64,000 bases of DNA, taken from positions 240,585,825-240,649,824 of the forward strand of contig OX352774.1 in assembly GCA_947095535.1 (NCBI GenBank), in the 5' to 3' direction. This document shows positions 60,326 through 64,000 of this stretch, one piece after another. Numbering within the stretch: the stretch's first letter is position 1; each line of letters starts with the position of its first letter. This DNA comes from Poecilobothrus nobilitatus. Its lineage: Eukaryota; Arthropoda; Insecta; Diptera; Dolichopodidae. The notes beneath the pieces were generated by a model. That model worked only from the letters and a program-made list of their open reading frames with translations, did no database searches and was not told the DNA's origin. The position numbers and the translations under genes are program-made.

Positions 60326-63300
60326 AATTCGATTTATCAAAAATTTAATGAAAAAAGAATATATACCAATTTTAATATACCACTGTCGATTGATCCGTCT
60401 TTTAACAAAACTTTAATACCGTTTCAGATAAACCAATGATATTTTAACATTACTTAAATAGCATCAAAAAATTGAATGGTATTAAAATATGTTTATATAT
60501 GTAGTTTTTTTTTGTTAATTATATAGGGTTTACTTATAATTCAAGATAATGCCTCTTATTTATTTTTCATAATTTTCGTTATAGAGATAATTTCTAAAAG
60601 TACAAATTTTAATGAAAAATTATAGCAATCGTATAATTCTAAAATATTTCATTAGCATTATAAAAATTAAGGCGCTTATTTTTATAAAAATAAGGAAGCA
60701 TTTTGATTTATAATTATTATTGACTATATAGAAAACTGATTCTTGAAAATTAAATGTATCATTCCACAATTTATGTGTTTATTAATATTTTATAAAGGAT
60801 TTATAATTATTGAAAACCAAAACCGTTTCTAAAGAGAAGCATTTATAATGTCAAAATGAAAAAAATGTTTCCGAAATGAAATATATCGGAAAATCGATCG
60901 TGGTTTTAGATCCCTGCCATAAAAATATACAATTTTTAGGTAAATATAGAATTTTGTATGTTGCATGCTTTTCATTAATATGCAGATTTTATTTTATTTA
61001 AAATAACAAAATTTTGTGTATTTATTAAAACCTTATTATAATTTAAAATTATTTAGAAATACCATTTAACCCCAACACGACCCTAAACTATTTTCATTAC
61101 AAATATTCATTACAATTTTGAATTTTTTTTTTGATTCTACGGATTTTTGAAATAGTTCTTGATTTTTAATTCTCATATTGATATCTAAAGCTTTAAATAA
61201 CTCTGTATTGTAATAAAATTTAAATGATCATAAATCACATCCAGAATCTAGACAGTCCATCTAAAATTTGCGAAGCTCATATGTAAGAAAAGAATTAAAT
61301 ATATAACAAGTTGTTGGTTTTTTTTTTTTTTATTATTTTTATTTAATATCAATAAATAAATTACAATTTTATTTTTTTTTTTTTATGTTTTTATTTAATT
61401 TCAATAAAGTTTTAAAAGTAAAATAATAATTCTAAATCTTTTCTTTTTATATCTACCTGAAAATTTCAAAAAAAAAAAAAAATAATAATATTATTATTTT
61501 TCTAGGTTATTTTTAATTTTTTTTATTATTAAATTAAGAAGTAAATTATTAATTTTAATTATTCAAAACAAAAAAAAAAAAAAAATTTAATTATAAAGAA
61601 ACTTTTTAAACTAAAATTAATTTTATGTAATAATATTTTATGATATTTTGCTTATTTTATTTTAAAAGACTGCTTTTTATTCATTATTAGTTTTTAAATA
61701 GTTATTTTCTTCAAAATCTAAACACTTAAAGTTTTACTTTAAGATTATCATTAAAAATAGTGGTAAAATCTTTAATTAATCAGGACATTAGCAGTGCAAG
61801 TGCCAAAAAATATTTAGCTTAAAATATTGATAAATTTAAAACTCATATTTTTACCCTTATGTTTGTTGAATCAAAACAGTAATAGAGAACGAATCTCTAA
61901 TAAAAAAAATAAAATTCGTAACCAAGAGTAAGGCTATATATGAATCCGATTTACACTGAAGATTGAATAGTGTTGCTAGTACCATGTTCAATTGATGTTG
62001 AACATTTTTTTATAACTTTCTGGATTGATTGATGTTATAAATTCTTTTTCTTTGATTTGGTTAAGATTTAAAAAAAAAACAACCATTTAAAAATGTGGTA
62101 TGATATAATGAATAAATTTAATAATACTTGATTGGAGCCTTTAAAATAAACAAAAAAAGGATTATGAACATAAAAATGATTTAAAAGGAATTAAAACAAC
62201 AAAAAATAAATTTTAATGAGAATGAGATGTTTTCCTATAAATTTTATAATTTAAATAAATTTAATAATGAATGAAAATTTAAATCTTAATTTTGTATCAA
62301 TATTCTAAAAATAAATAAAATAAAAAGAAAAAAAGAAAATGAAAAAAAAAAAAAAAATTTGGACAGAAAAAAAAAATAAAATTTTACATAAAATTAATTT
62401 TAAATTATTATTTTTTTTTTATTTTAAATTATCCTAATATTGGTTTTTTTTTCTATAATTTATGAATTATATATATTTAAAATTATTTATTTATTTGTTT
62501 TGTTATAATAATAAATGAATTTATGCTTAAAATTAAAACAAAAAAAAAAGTCTTGTGGCACGACTTAATGTATTTTTATTAATAAGATAATTTTTTTTTT
62601 TTTTATATAATTTTTAATTTTTTATTATTTTTTTTTTTTTTAATTTTATTTCTTTATTATGGTTGCAAAGAAATAAGATCAAAAGAATACATAATTAATT
62701 TCTTTAGGATCTTTTTAAAATAAAAAATGTTTAGGAACTTTTTTTTAAAAATAGATACATTGAGTATATATTGTGTATTGTATATATGTGCGTTCATCCG
62801 TTTTCATTCAATCATATTATGCATGTCATCGTTTTGCCCATTTTGTGCTTCTCAAATCAAAATTAGATTTTAAAATTCAAGAGTATTATTAAAATTAAAG
62901 ATTGAGTATTGTTTTTCTTAAGAGCATATAAGAAGGTGTAAATATTTGTGCATATATGTATATAGTATTGTAGCGTTTCAAAAGAAGATAAAATGAAGTA
63001 TAGTGAAGCGGGTAAACTACCCCAAATTTTTGAGAAGTTATAATAATTATAATAAATAAATAAATAAATAAATAAATAAGAAGATTAATACATTTTTTTT
63101 TTATATAAATCATCATAATGCATATTATATAGAAGTAGTAATGACATTTAAAATGGTAGCTCAAAATTTTAAACAATTGATTGAACTTTTCTCTATCATT
63201 AAAGTGTAATAAATATGACATGCTTATTTTCCTATTCAATATTTTCTTTTTTTGTCAAATATATAAAATAATATTTAAAATTGAATAAAATTTGAATGAA

Positions 63301-64000
63301 AATAATAATTGTAAAATTCAGTAAGGTTTAAACGCTATAAATTGACATTTCACTATAGCTAAATAACAATCTGCTATTCATTACATATTCTGTTCCGTTT
63401 TTTCGTCACTAATATATTTGACTTTATTTTTAAAATTTAAAATTTTATTATTCTGAAAATTAAATTATTTTCTTTTGATCTTATTTCATGACACCTAATC
63501 AATAATGATTAAATTAAATTTTATAATATTAATTAAAAAAATATTTTCGTTTTAAAACGTTTCATTGTTTTTCTTTTCTTTATTTTTCTGCTTTTTTAAT
63601 TATACTTTTTTTTCGAAAATTTTTATAATATTTTGAATTATTTGATTCTTAAAACACATTTTAATATATATAATCAAAAAAAAAAAACACAAAATCGTTT
63701 ATAATAAATTTTACTATTCGACGCAGTTAATTGTCATCGTTATCGTTAAACATTGTGTTTATCATTGTATCATATTAAATAAAACATTCATTCATATATG
63801 TTATAAAATATTTTCGTTGTTTTTAGTAAGTTTTAACGGTTTTTCATAGTTTTTTTTGTTTGCTTTAATTTTTTTTGACATTTAAACGAATTTCTCTCTT
63901 AAAGAAAAAACAAATGTCAGAAAAAAAACATCAATTACCAAAATAATTATTGACATTTTTTTTTTAAATTAAATATAAAATTTTTTTTTTTACTAATAAA
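60326..64000. other. AT-rich right flank, no gene seen
   Basis: Very AT-rich with frequent homopolymers. Contains an (AAAT)n microsatellite at 63053-63080. A 114-codon minus-strand frame at 62895-63239 spans that microsatellite and is Ile/Tyr/Leu-rich, so it is not taken as a gene. Confidence 0.5.
63053..63080. repeat. (AAAT)n microsatellite
   Basis: About seven AAAT units in a row. Confidence 0.9.

Noticed and set aside
62895..63239. 114-codon minus-strand frame
   Set aside because: Low-complexity Ile/Tyr/Leu composition spanning an (AAAT)n microsatellite, with no domain or splice signal.
1..64000. CRISPR arrays, bacterial operons, riboswitches, prophage
   Set aside because: No such structure was seen, and the introns and gene types show eukaryotic nuclear DNA.

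Overview
The window is very AT-rich, intron-bearing animal DNA and looks like an insect, most probably a fly (Diptera). The indications are Spätzle-type cystine-knot genes, a Creld gene, Tc1-like and Jockey/I-type transposon debris, and an abundant repeat with the hairpin terminus and CCGTCCGTC-rich head that I associate with dipteran interspersed repeats. No bacterial or viral genes were seen. Genes are sparse; most of the window is repeats, homopolymer runs and AT-rich sequence with no visible function.

Layout. About 0.16-14.1 kb is a repeat-dense block. It holds three copies (A, B, C) of a ~2.3-2.6 kb unit carrying a three-exon gene for a Myb/SANT-like (trihelix) DNA-binding protein. Copies B (+) and C (-) are open (279 and 280 aa); copy A (-) is a pseudogene. 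A and B face each other as a large inverted repeat with a MITE in its centre. Between B and C lie a decayed Tc1-like element and a head-to-head pair of another repeat family, here called the TACCCG repeat.

14.34-44.59 kb is one Creld gene on the + strand. Five coding exons join in phase to give 384 codons: a CRELD domain with a CxxC motif, EGF/furin-like repeats, and two C-terminal membrane segments in the last exon. Its fourth intron is about 28.9 kb. Inside it, on the opposite strand, sit four intronless genes (191-197 aa) for secreted Spätzle/neurotrophin-like cystine-knot ligands. They form two pairs. One pair has lost both cysteines of a predicted knot disulfide; the other has lost one of them and gained a cysteine elsewhere. 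This nested ligand cluster is the most interesting part of the window. The rest of the intron holds SINEs, TACCCG repeats, a LINE tail, palindromes and tandem repeats.

44.6-64 kb is gene-poor. It contains a second MITE just downstream of Creld, two decayed LINE reverse-transcriptase fragments, tRNA-derived SINEs, microsatellites, and one small secreted protein gene (94 aa, - strand, 51.6-51.9 kb).

The Spätzle-like genes would encode extracellular ligands made as pro-proteins and activated by serine proteases, acting on Toll-type receptors if they keep the family role. Creld would act in the ER in folding of cysteine-rich secretory or receptor proteins. That the two are physically nested is seen directly; any functional link is inference.
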